Origin: Cyclobacteriaceae bacterium
Lineage (GTDB): Bacteria; Bacteroidota; Bacteroidia; Cytophagales; Cyclobacteriaceae
Reading direction: 5' to 3'
NCBI GenBank assembly: GCA_030589835.1
Contig: JAUUZS010000326.1
Coordinates: 1 to 5,557 of the forward strand
Length of the DNA: 5,557 nt
A program made the translations under genes and the position numbers. Positions 1 through 5,557 of this stretch are shown here, one piece after another (position 1 is the stretch's first letter; each line of letters starts with the position of its first letter). The notes under the pieces were generated by a model, which was given only the letters and a program-made list of their open reading frames with translations, was not told where the DNA came from and did not search any database.

Positions 1-168
1 ATGGTAAATAAAAAGATTGACAAGAAGAAAAAAGCTGCTACGGACGTTGTGAAGCTGTTGGCATCAAATGCGATGGGAGCTGCAACATATAAAGCTACAA
101 AAGCGGCTATCAAGGCTGATGCAGATATGAAAGCTAAATTTGATGGATATGTTGCTGCCATAAAGTAG
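1..168 (+). CDS. Small basic Lys/Ala-rich hypothetical protein (55 aa)
   Basis: I do not recognise this protein. An ATG lies exactly at the window edge and the frame runs to a TAG, giving 55 residues; a longer gene entering from the left cannot be excluded. Composition is striking: 13 Lys and 14 Ala against 5 Asp and no Glu, Arg or Cys, so net charge is about +8. Residues 4-11 are a lysine cluster (KKIDKKKK). The rest (about 12-55) looks helical, with repeated Ala-Lys spacing (YKATKAAIKADADMKAK). There is no signal peptide or membrane segment. The composition would suit a small nucleic-acid-binding or nucleoid-type protein, but that is inference from composition alone. Support for a real gene is the well-formed terminator 24 bp after the stop on the same strand. 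It converges with the exporter operon and is probably unrelated to it. Confidence 0.6.
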   Translation: MVNKKIDKKKKAATDVVKLLASNAMGAATYKATKAAIKADADMKAKFDGYVAAIK

Positions 169-192
169 CAAATACATAAACTTATTTTAAGA

Positions 193-219
193 GGCCTGAT
201 GCAAATCAGGCCTTTTTTT
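193..219 (+). terminator. Intrinsic terminator of the small + strand gene
   Basis: A perfect 8-bp stem, GGCCTGAT/ATCAGGCC, closes a GCAA tetraloop (GNRA type) and is followed directly by seven T. Flanking A and T residues can lengthen the stem. The T run ends inside the stop codon (218-220, read TAA on the minus strand) of the convergent adaptor gene. Read from the other side, the same hairpin is followed by TCTTAAAATAAG, a poor U-tract, so termination of the minus-strand operon here would be weaker. Confidence 0.9.
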
Positions 220-1294
220 ATTGCTTCTTGATTTTGTGTCCGATATGTATTCCTGAAAGAATTTCAACATTGATCCCATCCGAAAGGCCCGTTACGATCT
301 CCTGCCTTCTGTATTCCTGCTCCCCAGTTTCTACCTCAACATAAATTTTGCCGTTATCGAATAGCAAATCACTTTCATTTACAGCCATCGCACTGTCACG
401 TTCCTCCAACACGATATCTGCATTGGCGCTATAGCCCGCCCTTAAAAATAAGCTGTCTTTAAGATTTACTGCGGCTTTAATTTCAAATTGAATGGCGCCA
501 TTTTCCTCGATCCCTTTTGGGGAAATGTATTCCAGCCGGGCATTTATTTGTTCATCCTGTAGCGCTCCGATTTTTAATTGCAGGATCATGCCCTCTTTGA
601 TTTTTCCGACTTCAGATTCATCTACTTTCCCTTCAAAAATCATGTCTTTCATGTTGGCTACCGTCCCAATGGTGGTTCCTTCATTAAAGGTGTTGGACTC
701 GATTACAAAGGAGCCTTCTTTTACCGGAACATCAATCAGCATGCCTTCGGCGGTAGATCTTACGATATTGGAAACCGTGCCTGTATTTTTAGAGGCACCT
801 TCTTTCACCAGTTCCAAATTATTTTCAGCAGCTTGCACTTCCTGGTTTCTAAGATTAAACTCCAGCAAAAACTGGTTGTAATCCTGATCAGAAATCACTT
901 GCTCATTAAATAGTTTCTCCTGCCTGGTCATTTCTATTTGGGCATTCTTGAAATTGATAAGCGCTGTTTTTAATCTCATTTCAGCGTTATTGAGCATCAC
1001 AACATTCGGAATTATTTTTATTTTGGCAATGACATCATCGTAGTTTACGATCTCACCGGCTTCGACATATAATATTTCTACCACACCGGAAACCTGACTT
1101 TTCAGGTCTATTTCCCTTCTAGGCGTAATGGATCCTGTGGCGACAGTTTTACTGATGATTTTTGTATAAAATGGGGATGAACTCGTATAAATTACTGTTG
1201 GTTTCATTGATTTTTTGATGAGAATATATCCCACGCCAAAAAAACTGGCTACTAAAATCAATGCTATCATTATTCCCAATATTTTTTTCATCAT
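218..1294 (-). CDS. Periplasmic adaptor (membrane fusion protein) of a MacAB-like ABC exporter
   Basis: This is an HlyD/MacA-type adaptor that would bridge an inner-membrane ABC exporter to an outer membrane channel. Numbering from the ATG at 1294 (358 aa), residues about 4-27 form an uncleaved membrane anchor with no lipobox Cys. Residues 52-92 are the first lipoyl/barrel-sandwich half (ATGSITPR, then KSQVSGVV, AGEIV). Residues about 98-164 are an alpha-helical hairpin rich in Glu, Gln and Asn. Residues about 173-216 are the second lipoyl half (STAEGMLIDVPVKEGSFV), about 217-299 the beta-barrel domain, and the rest a membrane-proximal domain with VTGLSDG near the end. An in-frame TTG at 1312 would add six residues (MKKKIS) and has an AGAGG nine bases upstream, but that AGAGG belongs to the tandem repeat. 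I prefer the ATG; a second ATG follows at 1291. It is the last gene of the operon, and the substrate is unknown. Confidence 0.9.
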   Translation of the reverse strand: MMKKILGIMIALILVASFFGVGYILIKKSMKPTVIYTSSSPFYTKIISKTVATGSITPRREIDLKSQVSGVVEILYVEAGEIVNYDDVIAKIKIIPNVVMLNNAEMRLKTALINFKNAQIEMTRQEKLFNEQVISDQDYNQFLLEFNLRNQEVQAAENNLELVKEGASKNTGTVSNIVRSTAEGMLIDVPVKEGSFVIESNTFNEGTTIGTVANMKDMIFEGKVDESEVGKIKEGMILQLKIGALQDEQINARLEYISPKGIEENGAIQFEIKAAVNLKDSLFLRAGYSANADIVLEERDSAMAVNESDLLFDNGKIYVEVETGEQEYRRQEIVTGLSDGINVEILSGIHIGHKIKKQ

Positions 1295-1321
1295 GCTTAT
1301 TTTCTTTTTCAATTATTATAA

Positions 1322-1398
1322 CCTCTTACCTCTAACCTCTAACTTCTAACTTCTAACTTCTTACCTCTAACCTCTAACCTCTAACTTCTAACCTCTAA
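1322..1398. repeat. 7-bp tandem repeat array, 11 units (CYTCTWA)
   Basis: Eleven contiguous heptamers match CYTCTWA on the + strand, which is TTAGAGG or TTAGAAG on the coding (minus) strand. Degenerate copies flank it at 1315-1321 and 1399-1405. In + order the units are CCTCTTA, CCTCTAA twice, CTTCTAA twice, CTTCTTA, CCTCTAA three times, CTTCTAA, CCTCTAA. Every unit but the two TTA variants carries TAA on + and TAG on minus; because 7 is not a multiple of 3, all six frames are closed. The array starts about a dozen bases after the second permease stop and ends 27 bases before the adaptor ATG. The + strand has no G from 1296 to 1413, so the operon mRNA has no C there. Confidence 0.95.
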
Positions 1399-1406
1399 CT
1401 CCCACC

Positions 1407-2663
1407 CTATTCCGAATGCAGTGCTTCAATCGGGTTTATCCGGGCCGCTTTGGTCGCAGGGATCAATCCTGCCAGGGCACCACAAACCACCAAAACCAGC
1501 AACGAAAATATGGCCGATTGCAGATTGACTTCCGGGTTGGCAAACATCCCGGTTTCAATATTCCATTCCTCCATTCCATATGATATGCCACTCAATATCA
1601 GCACTCCCACAACCAGCCCCAGATAACCGGCGATCATGGTGATAAAAATGGATTCCTGAATGATGAGTCCCGTGATGGAAAATGGTGTTGCACCCAATGA
1701 TTTTCTTATCCCGATCTCTTTGGTCCTTTCTTTCACGATGATGAGCATAATATTGCTGACACCGATTACACCGGCCATCAAAGTCCCAATTCCTACAATC
1801 CACACAAATATGTTTATGCCATTGAATAATCGACGGATCCGTTCAAAGTTCTTCTCCAGGTTGCTAGACCCCAGAGCATTGATGTCTTCAGGATGTATGT
1901 GATGAATCTCCATCAATACTTTTAATATTTTTTGCTCCGTTTCACTAACCGAGTAGCCGGGTTTGGCTGTAAAGGCAAACCAGCCCACGCTGTTTCCGTT
2001 GCTAAATGCTTGCTGAAAAGTGGTGAAAGGGACAAAAACGGTTTGCTCATCTCTTTCTGCTTCCTGGCCATCTCTTTGAGATTTGAAAATGCCAACTACC
2101 TGAAAATACACCCCGTTGACCTTTATATAATTTCCTATCGGATTTTCATCCTCTTCAAAAAGCACTTTGGTTACATATTCGCCAATCACAGCATTTTTTC
2201 TTCTGTTATCTATATCCAACTGATTGATATACCTGCCTTTGGTGATGTCCATGAGTTGTATGTGTTGAATTTCAGGATAATCACCATAAACCCTGAAGGC
2301 ACCTGATTTATTTTCCCGGCTTACATTATTTCCTGGATTTTGCCGGGAATTCCGTGGAGCCAGATAGGCTAACTCCGGCACTCGATTTAATAATATTTCC
2401 CGATCTTCATTATAAAAATCAATATATCTGCCGGGTTGCAGACCTTTATACGGCATCGTTGTTCTTCCTCTCCAGATAAAGCCGCTATTAGAAGCCCAGC
2501 CCCGGAATTCCTTGTTCACACCATTTTCCAGGCCATTTCCCGAACCCATCAATATCATTAACATAAATATTCCCCAGAATACGCCGAACATCGTAAGCAA
2601 TGTGCGTAGCTTATTATTTTTGATGGTTCCAAATATCTCCTGCCACTTATCTATATCGAACAT
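1407..2663 (-). CDS. MacB/FtsX-family ABC transporter permease, second copy
   Basis: This 418-residue inner-membrane permease half belongs to the MacB/LolC/FtsX (type VII ABC) family. Membrane segment 1 is at about 22-43, followed by a large periplasmic MacB core domain (about 44-280). Three C-terminal segments follow at about 284-307, 336-362 and 382-403. The family hallmark after segment 2 is present: GVSNIMLIIVKERTKEIGIR, then KSLGAT, which forms the coupling helix contacting the ATPase. The C-terminus ends in the usual ARINPIEALHSE. No ATPase domain is fused, unlike E. coli MacB. The start is an ATG with no Shine-Dalgarno, five bases after the stop of the first permease, so translational coupling is likely. 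It is clearly paralogous to the neighbouring permease, and the pair probably forms a heterodimer. The cargo is unknown. Confidence 0.93.
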   Translation of the reverse strand: MFDIDKWQEIFGTIKNNKLRTLLTMFGVFWGIFMLMILMGSGNGLENGVNKEFRGWASNSGFIWRGRTTMPYKGLQPGRYIDFYNEDREILLNRVPELAYLAPRNSRQNPGNNVSRENKSGAFRVYGDYPEIQHIQLMDITKGRYINQLDIDNRRKNAVIGEYVTKVLFEEDENPIGNYIKVNGVYFQVVGIFKSQRDGQEAERDEQTVFVPFTTFQQAFSNGNSVGWFAFTAKPGYSVSETEQKILKVLMEIHHIHPEDINALGSSNLEKNFERIRRLFNGINIFVWIVGIGTLMAGVIGVSNIMLIIVKERTKEIGIRKSLGATPFSITGLIIQESIFITMIAGYLGLVVGVLILSGISYGMEEWNIETGMFANPEVNLQSAIFSLLVLVVCGALAGLIPATKAARINPIEALHSE

Positions 2664-2668
2664 CGGTA

Positions 2669-3916
2669 TTATTCATCTTTTAATGCGACAATAGGATTTA
2701 CTTTGGCAGCCTTTCGTGCGGGAAAATACCCCGCAAGGGCTCCGGATATCACCAATAGTATGGTGGCCAATACGGCTGTGAACAAGTCGATTTCCGGATC
2801 ACGGAAATAAGGTGCATCTATAGCGAATTCGATCAACACCCACTTTATCAATTCGATTACGGCAATACCGGTGATCAGTCCGATATATCCGGCAACCATT
2901 GTGATCAGAATAGATTCCTGGAGGAATAATCTTATGATTGATCCGGGAGGTGCTCCAATTGCTTTCCTAACACCGATTTCCCGTGTTCGATCTTTGATGA
3001 CGATAAACATAATGTTGCTCACTCCTACAATCCCTGCGATGATGGTGAATACTCCGATAACCCACAAAAACAATTTTACTCCCACAAAAAGATTTTTGAA
3101 TTTCTGAAAGGTATCTACATTATTCCTGATAAACATGGCCCTTTCATCTGTAGGATCAAAGGTGTATTTTTCCGAAAGCAAAGCCCTGGTTTTTTCCGCC
3201 ATAGACCTACTTTCCTTTACCGAGGCATCGCCTACAGTGTACATTATCGTATGTACCATATTTTTTGCATTATATGCCAGCTGGGCTGTAGTAAGCGGGA
3301 TGAAAATATTCTTCATTTCGCCCTCATCCCCTTCGTCTTCGTACACCCCAACAGTGAGGTATTTAACACCGCGCACATCGATCCATTTGCCAATAGGATT
3401 TTCATTATTATCAAATAAGCCTTCTACTACCTTAGTGCCAATTACCGCTACTTTCCTCCTTTCTTTCATGTCGAGCTCATTGATGTACCTTCCCAGCGTC
3501 GGGCGTTGATTCTCCAGGTACATCATCTCAGGGCTTATGCCAAGCACTCTAAAGGAGGAGTATTTTTGATTATACCTTACGGTAAAATTTCCCCAGCAAA
3601 AAAAACGGGTAGCGGCATATTCAACACCTTTTACCTTATCCCTGATTTCCTGGTAGTCATCTGATTTTAGCGTGAGCCTTCTGCCCGATTTCATTCCCTT
3701 AAACGGCTTGCTGGTTTGTCCTGCGCTTATCCATATGCTATTTATAGCATCGTCACGAAAATCATATTCCACTCCATGCTGAAGGCCTGTGCCGACACCT
3801 AAAAGAATCATTAAAATAAAAATACCCCAAGCCACGCTAAATGCTGTTAAAAAAGTACGGAGCTTATTTTTTCGAATGGTAAAAAGTATTTCCTGCCAGT
3901 TATCTATAGAAAACAT
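2669..3916 (-). CDS. MacB/FtsX-family ABC transporter permease, first copy
   Basis: This 415-residue permease half has the same layout as its downstream neighbour: membrane segment 1 at about 22-43, a MacB-type periplasmic domain at about 44-278, and segments 2-4 at about 281-304, 333-362 and 378-400. The coupling motif GVSNIMFIVIKDRTREIGVR followed by KAIGAP lies after segment 2, and the end is ARKAAKVNPIVALKDE. The N-terminus MFSIDNWQEI matches MFDIDKWQEI of the second copy, and similarity continues through NKLRT, WGIF and LMIL. The periplasmic regions have diverged more; for example, the second copy has an extra Asn-rich stretch near 105-120. The pair therefore looks like an old tandem duplication with subsequent specialisation. 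The ATG lies 11 bases after the ATPase stop with no clear ribosome site, which fits a co-transcribed operon. Confidence 0.93.
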   Translation of the reverse strand: MFSIDNWQEILFTIRKNKLRTFLTAFSVAWGIFILMILLGVGTGLQHGVEYDFRDDAINSIWISAGQTSKPFKGMKSGRRLTLKSDDYQEIRDKVKGVEYAATRFFCWGNFTVRYNQKYSSFRVLGISPEMMYLENQRPTLGRYINELDMKERRKVAVIGTKVVEGLFDNNENPIGKWIDVRGVKYLTVGVYEDEGDEGEMKNIFIPLTTAQLAYNAKNMVHTIMYTVGDASVKESRSMAEKTRALLSEKYTFDPTDERAMFIRNNVDTFQKFKNLFVGVKLFLWVIGVFTIIAGIVGVSNIMFIVIKDRTREIGVRKAIGAPPGSIIRLFLQESILITMVAGYIGLITGIAVIELIKWVLIEFAIDAPYFRDPEIDLFTAVLATILLVISGALAGYFPARKAAKVNPIVALKDE

Positions 3917-3927
3917 ATTTGCGGATC

Positions 3928-4611
3928 TTATGAGGCGAGGTGGATTTCCTGATCAATTATGCTTCCATCTTTCAGAAAAATTACCCTGTCAGTGAGGTTA
4001 GCTATTTCATTTTCGTGCGTAACAATTATTAATGTCATGCCTTTTTTGTTCACATCTTTAAAGATATCCATTACTTCCATGGTTGTTTTGGAGTCCAGCG
4101 CCCCCGTCGGTTCATCCGCTAAAATAACTTTAGGATTTGAGATAAGTGATCTTGCAATGGCCACACGCTGCTTTTGGCCACCCGACATTTCAGATGGCAT
4201 ATGATGTGCCCAATCGCGCAAACCCACCATATCGAGATACTCCAGTGCTTTAGTATTTCGTTTTTTTCGACTTACCTTTTGGTAATAGAGCGGAAGGGCC
4301 ACATTTTCCATGGCATTTTTAAACGACAGTAAGTTGAACGATTGAAAAACAAATCCGATGAATTGGTTGCGGTAGTAGGCGGCTTTTTTTTCAGAAAGAC
4401 CTTTGATGAGCGTGTTGTTTAGCTTGTAAGTGCCAGAATCATAACCATCTAATATCCCCAAAATATTAAGCATAGTTGATTTTCCCGATCCGGAAGAGCC
4501 CATGATCGACACCAGCTCACCCTTTCCGATTTCAAGATTTACCTTCTTTAATACCTGTAAAGAATGTCCTCCGGTTTTATATGATTTAATAATGTTATTG
4601 AGATATATCAT
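3928..4611 (-). CDS. ABC transporter ATP-binding protein (MacB/LolD type)
   Basis: This cytoplasmic ATPase subunit would power the two permeases encoded downstream. From the ATG at 4611 it has 227 residues, the usual size for LolD/MacB-type stand-alone ATPases. All nucleotide-binding motifs are present: Walker A GSSGSGKST (38-46), Q-loop Gln90 in FVFQSFNLL, signature MSGGQKQR (142-149), Walker B VILADEPTGALD (162-173) with catalytic Glu168 or nearby, and the H-loop His199 in VTHE. The signature has Met in place of the common Leu, a tolerated variant. An in-frame TTG at 4641 would add ten residues (MCAVFSLHQT), but family members begin at the MIYLNNIIKSY strand, so I chose the ATG. It is the first gene of the four-gene operon, and its promoter should lie in the divergent region to its right. 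Confidence 0.95.
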   Translation of the reverse strand: MIYLNNIIKSYKTGGHSLQVLKKVNLEIGKGELVSIMGSSGSGKSTMLNILGILDGYDSGTYKLNNTLIKGLSEKKAAYYRNQFIGFVFQSFNLLSFKNAMENVALPLYYQKVSRKKRNTKALEYLDMVGLRDWAHHMPSEMSGGQKQRVAIARSLISNPKVILADEPTGALDSKTTMEVMDIFKDVNKKGMTLIIVTHENEIANLTDRVIFLKDGSIIDQEIHLAS

Positions 4612-4689
4612 TGTTTGATGTAATGAAAAAACAGCGCACAATTGAAGCCTGTTTTCCTCAACGACTAGAAATAATTATAAATATAAAAG

Positions 4690-4702
4690 TATCAATTTGA
4701 TA
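4690..4702. promoter_or_regulatory. Operator-like inverted repeat TATCAA-T-TTGATA
   Basis: Two perfect 6-bp arms flank a single central base. The site overlaps the edge of the weak minus-strand -7 candidate and sits about 80 bases upstream of the ATPase start, where a repressor or activator dimer could act. No regulator gene is present in the window, and AT-rich DNA yields such palindromes by chance, so the assignment is tentative. Confidence 0.25.
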
Positions 4703-4870
4703 ATAGCTTAAAAAGCATATGCGTTTTCCGAGAAGCTTCTGCTCCTTCAAAGGTGCAAAATTGTCCTCTGTTTCAACAATAATAATTGCGGAAAGGTATT
4801 AAATAGTAATATATGGGAGCGTTGTACTGTATTTTAGATTATTGTAATGAGATATTTCATTGATCCTTCA

Positions 4871-4878
4871 TATTTTTG
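4871..4878 (+). promoter_or_regulatory. Candidate Bacteroidota -7 element (TATTTTTG)
   Basis: TATTTTTG matches the TAnnTTTG element of the main Bacteroidota sigma factor exactly. It lies 25 bases before the ATG at 4904, implying a short leader of about 20 bases. No TTG occurs at the expected spacing upstream; the nearest candidates are at 4842-4844 (26 bases away) and 4860-4862 (8 bases away). The call therefore rests on one element in an AT-rich region. Confidence 0.35.
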
Positions 4879-4903
4879 ACACTATAAAATCGAGCAGACC
4901 TTA

Positions 4904-5557
4904 ATGCAGAAGCAGTTTTATATAATTATCATCCTTGCACTTTCAATTCATTTTTCACATCTGACGTATGGTCAGGGATTCAATCCATATCAGCATGCCT
5001 ATCAGGGATGGGAAGGAGGTAGAATAAAGAAAGCAGGGCCTATTCCAGCGATATTGAACAAGTTTTCCCTGAACATTTCGCTTGGGTATGGAAGGACATT
5101 CTACAGCCATGTGGTTGCGGCTGATGTATTGGAGTCAGCAGAAAAACTTATTATGCTTGGTGATTATACCCTCACGGGTGATGCCTTAAAATATGTGGGT
5201 GTGGTAGATTGGTTAAATGCCCCTGTAGGGGTCGGGGATTCTATCCTGGTTGGGCCAGACTATGGCAACAATATATTGTATTCAGATAGTTCGGAAAATA
5301 AATATCGTGGTAGCGGTACCAGTATCCCGTTAAACGTCAGCCTGCATCTTGATATCGATCGGTTTAGAATTGGTGGTGGATATATGTATGAATTTCATCA
5401 TGTAAATAATTTGAATCCCGTGAACCAGGGGCAGTATCCTTATGTCCCGAATTTCAATACCACGCTCATGAAAAAATATTACTTTACCGTCGGAGGCAAA
5501 TTTTATCACCTTCTTGGATGGGACTATAACGTTAGTATTGAAATCGGAAAGGTAACC
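4904..5557 (+). CDS. Putative outer membrane beta-barrel protein, C-terminus beyond window
   Basis: The frame opens with ATG at 4904 and stays open for 218 codons to the window end, so the gene is partial on its 3' side. Residues 1-23 form a signal peptide (MQKQ, then hydrophobic FYIIIILALSI, ending TYG before QGF), so the product is exported. The mature part shows amphipathic, alternating strands rich in aromatics and glycine, for example around 54-66 (FSLNISLGYGRTF), 141-150, 154-165 (FRIGGGYMYEF), 192-202 and 206-216, as in outer membrane barrels. I recognise no named family. It lacks the long helical repeats of TolC, so it is not an obvious channel for the neighbouring exporter. It is divergently transcribed and has no Shine-Dalgarno sequence. 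Confidence 0.8.
   Translation, partial: MQKQFYIIIILALSIHFSHLTYGQGFNPYQHAYQGWEGGRIKKAGPIPAILNKFSLNISLGYGRTFYSHVVAADVLESAEKLIMLGDYTLTGDALKYVGVVDWLNAPVGVGDSILVGPDYGNNILYSDSSENKYRGSGTSIPLNVSLHLDIDRFRIGGGYMYEFHHVNNLNPVNQGQYPYVPNFNTTLMKKYYFTVGGKFYHLLGWDYNVSIEIGKVT

Larger units (their letters stand above)
4612..4903. promoter_or_regulatory. Divergent intergenic region between exporter operon and outer membrane protein gene
   Basis: This AT-rich 292-bp stretch holds no credible gene; the longest ATG frames checked are under 30 codons. It must carry promoters for both divergent genes unless the operon is read from farther away. Inverted repeats occur at 4690-4702 (TATCAA-T-TTGATA), 4711-4727 (AAAAGCATATGC, G, TTTT) and 4731-4740 (AGAAGCTTCT). 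For the minus strand, a one-mismatch -7 candidate (TACTTTTA) lies at 4684-4691, about 73 bases before the ATPase ATG and touching the first inverted repeat. No convincing -33 TTG accompanies it, so the operon promoter is not really identified. Confidence 0.5.

Noticed and set aside
492..913. Two overlapping + strand open frames of 129 and 111 codons
   Set aside because: They lie antisense within the adaptor gene, whose domains are clear; the translations show no domain and look like shadow frames.
1322..1398. CRISPR array
   Set aside because: The repeats are 7 bp and contiguous, with no spacers and no cas genes nearby.
1932..2306. 124-codon + strand open frame
   Set aside because: It is antisense to the periplasmic domain of the second permease and has no recognisable features; likewise the frame at 3135-3509 within the first permease.
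218..4611. LolCDE lipoprotein release system or a named macrolide pump
   Set aside because: LolCDE has no HlyD-type adaptor, and MacB has its ATPase fused to the permease; general family membership does not fix the substrate, so no gene symbols were given.
4623..4802. Tiny + strand ATG frames of 25 codons (4623-4700) and 27 codons (4719-4802)
   Set aside because: They are short, lack ribosome sites or recognisable composition, and lie in a promoter region; chance frames are expected.
4904..5557. TolC-type channel for the exporter
   Set aside because: The visible part is made of glycine- and aromatic-rich strands without the long helical hairpins and repeat of TolC.

Overview
The window looks like a fragment of a Bacteroidota chromosome, perhaps of the Cytophagales type. 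The pointers are moderate-to-low GC, an almost complete lack of Shine-Dalgarno sequences before the starts, one TAnnTTTG-type -7 element, and MacB-type half-permeases that begin with MF-x-ID-x-WQEI. This placement is inference; nothing here fixes a genus.

Layout from left to right. (1) Positions 1-168 encode a 55-residue Lys/Ala-rich protein on the + strand, followed by a strong intrinsic terminator at 193-219. (2) A four-gene minus-strand operon fills 218-4611. In transcription order it holds an ABC ATPase (4611-3928), a first MacB/FtsX-type permease (3916-2669), a second paralogous permease (2663-1407), and a periplasmic adaptor (membrane fusion protein, 1294-218). The first three genes are separated by only 11 and 5 bp. 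The last two are separated by a 7-bp tandem repeat array (1322-1398). (3) Positions 4612-4903 form a divergent intergenic region with several inverted repeats and a candidate promoter. (4) From 4904 to the right edge, a + strand gene encodes a signal-peptide-bearing, probably beta-barrel outer membrane protein. It is cut by the window end.

The operon encodes a MacAB-like tripartite ABC exporter without its outer membrane channel. The ATPase would drive a heterodimer of the two permeases, each with four membrane segments and a large periplasmic domain. The adaptor would couple them to a TolC-like channel encoded elsewhere. The cargo cannot be read from the sequence. No wholly new system is evident. 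The least ordinary element is the G-free, six-frame-stop heptamer array just before the adaptor start, which could affect adaptor dosage.
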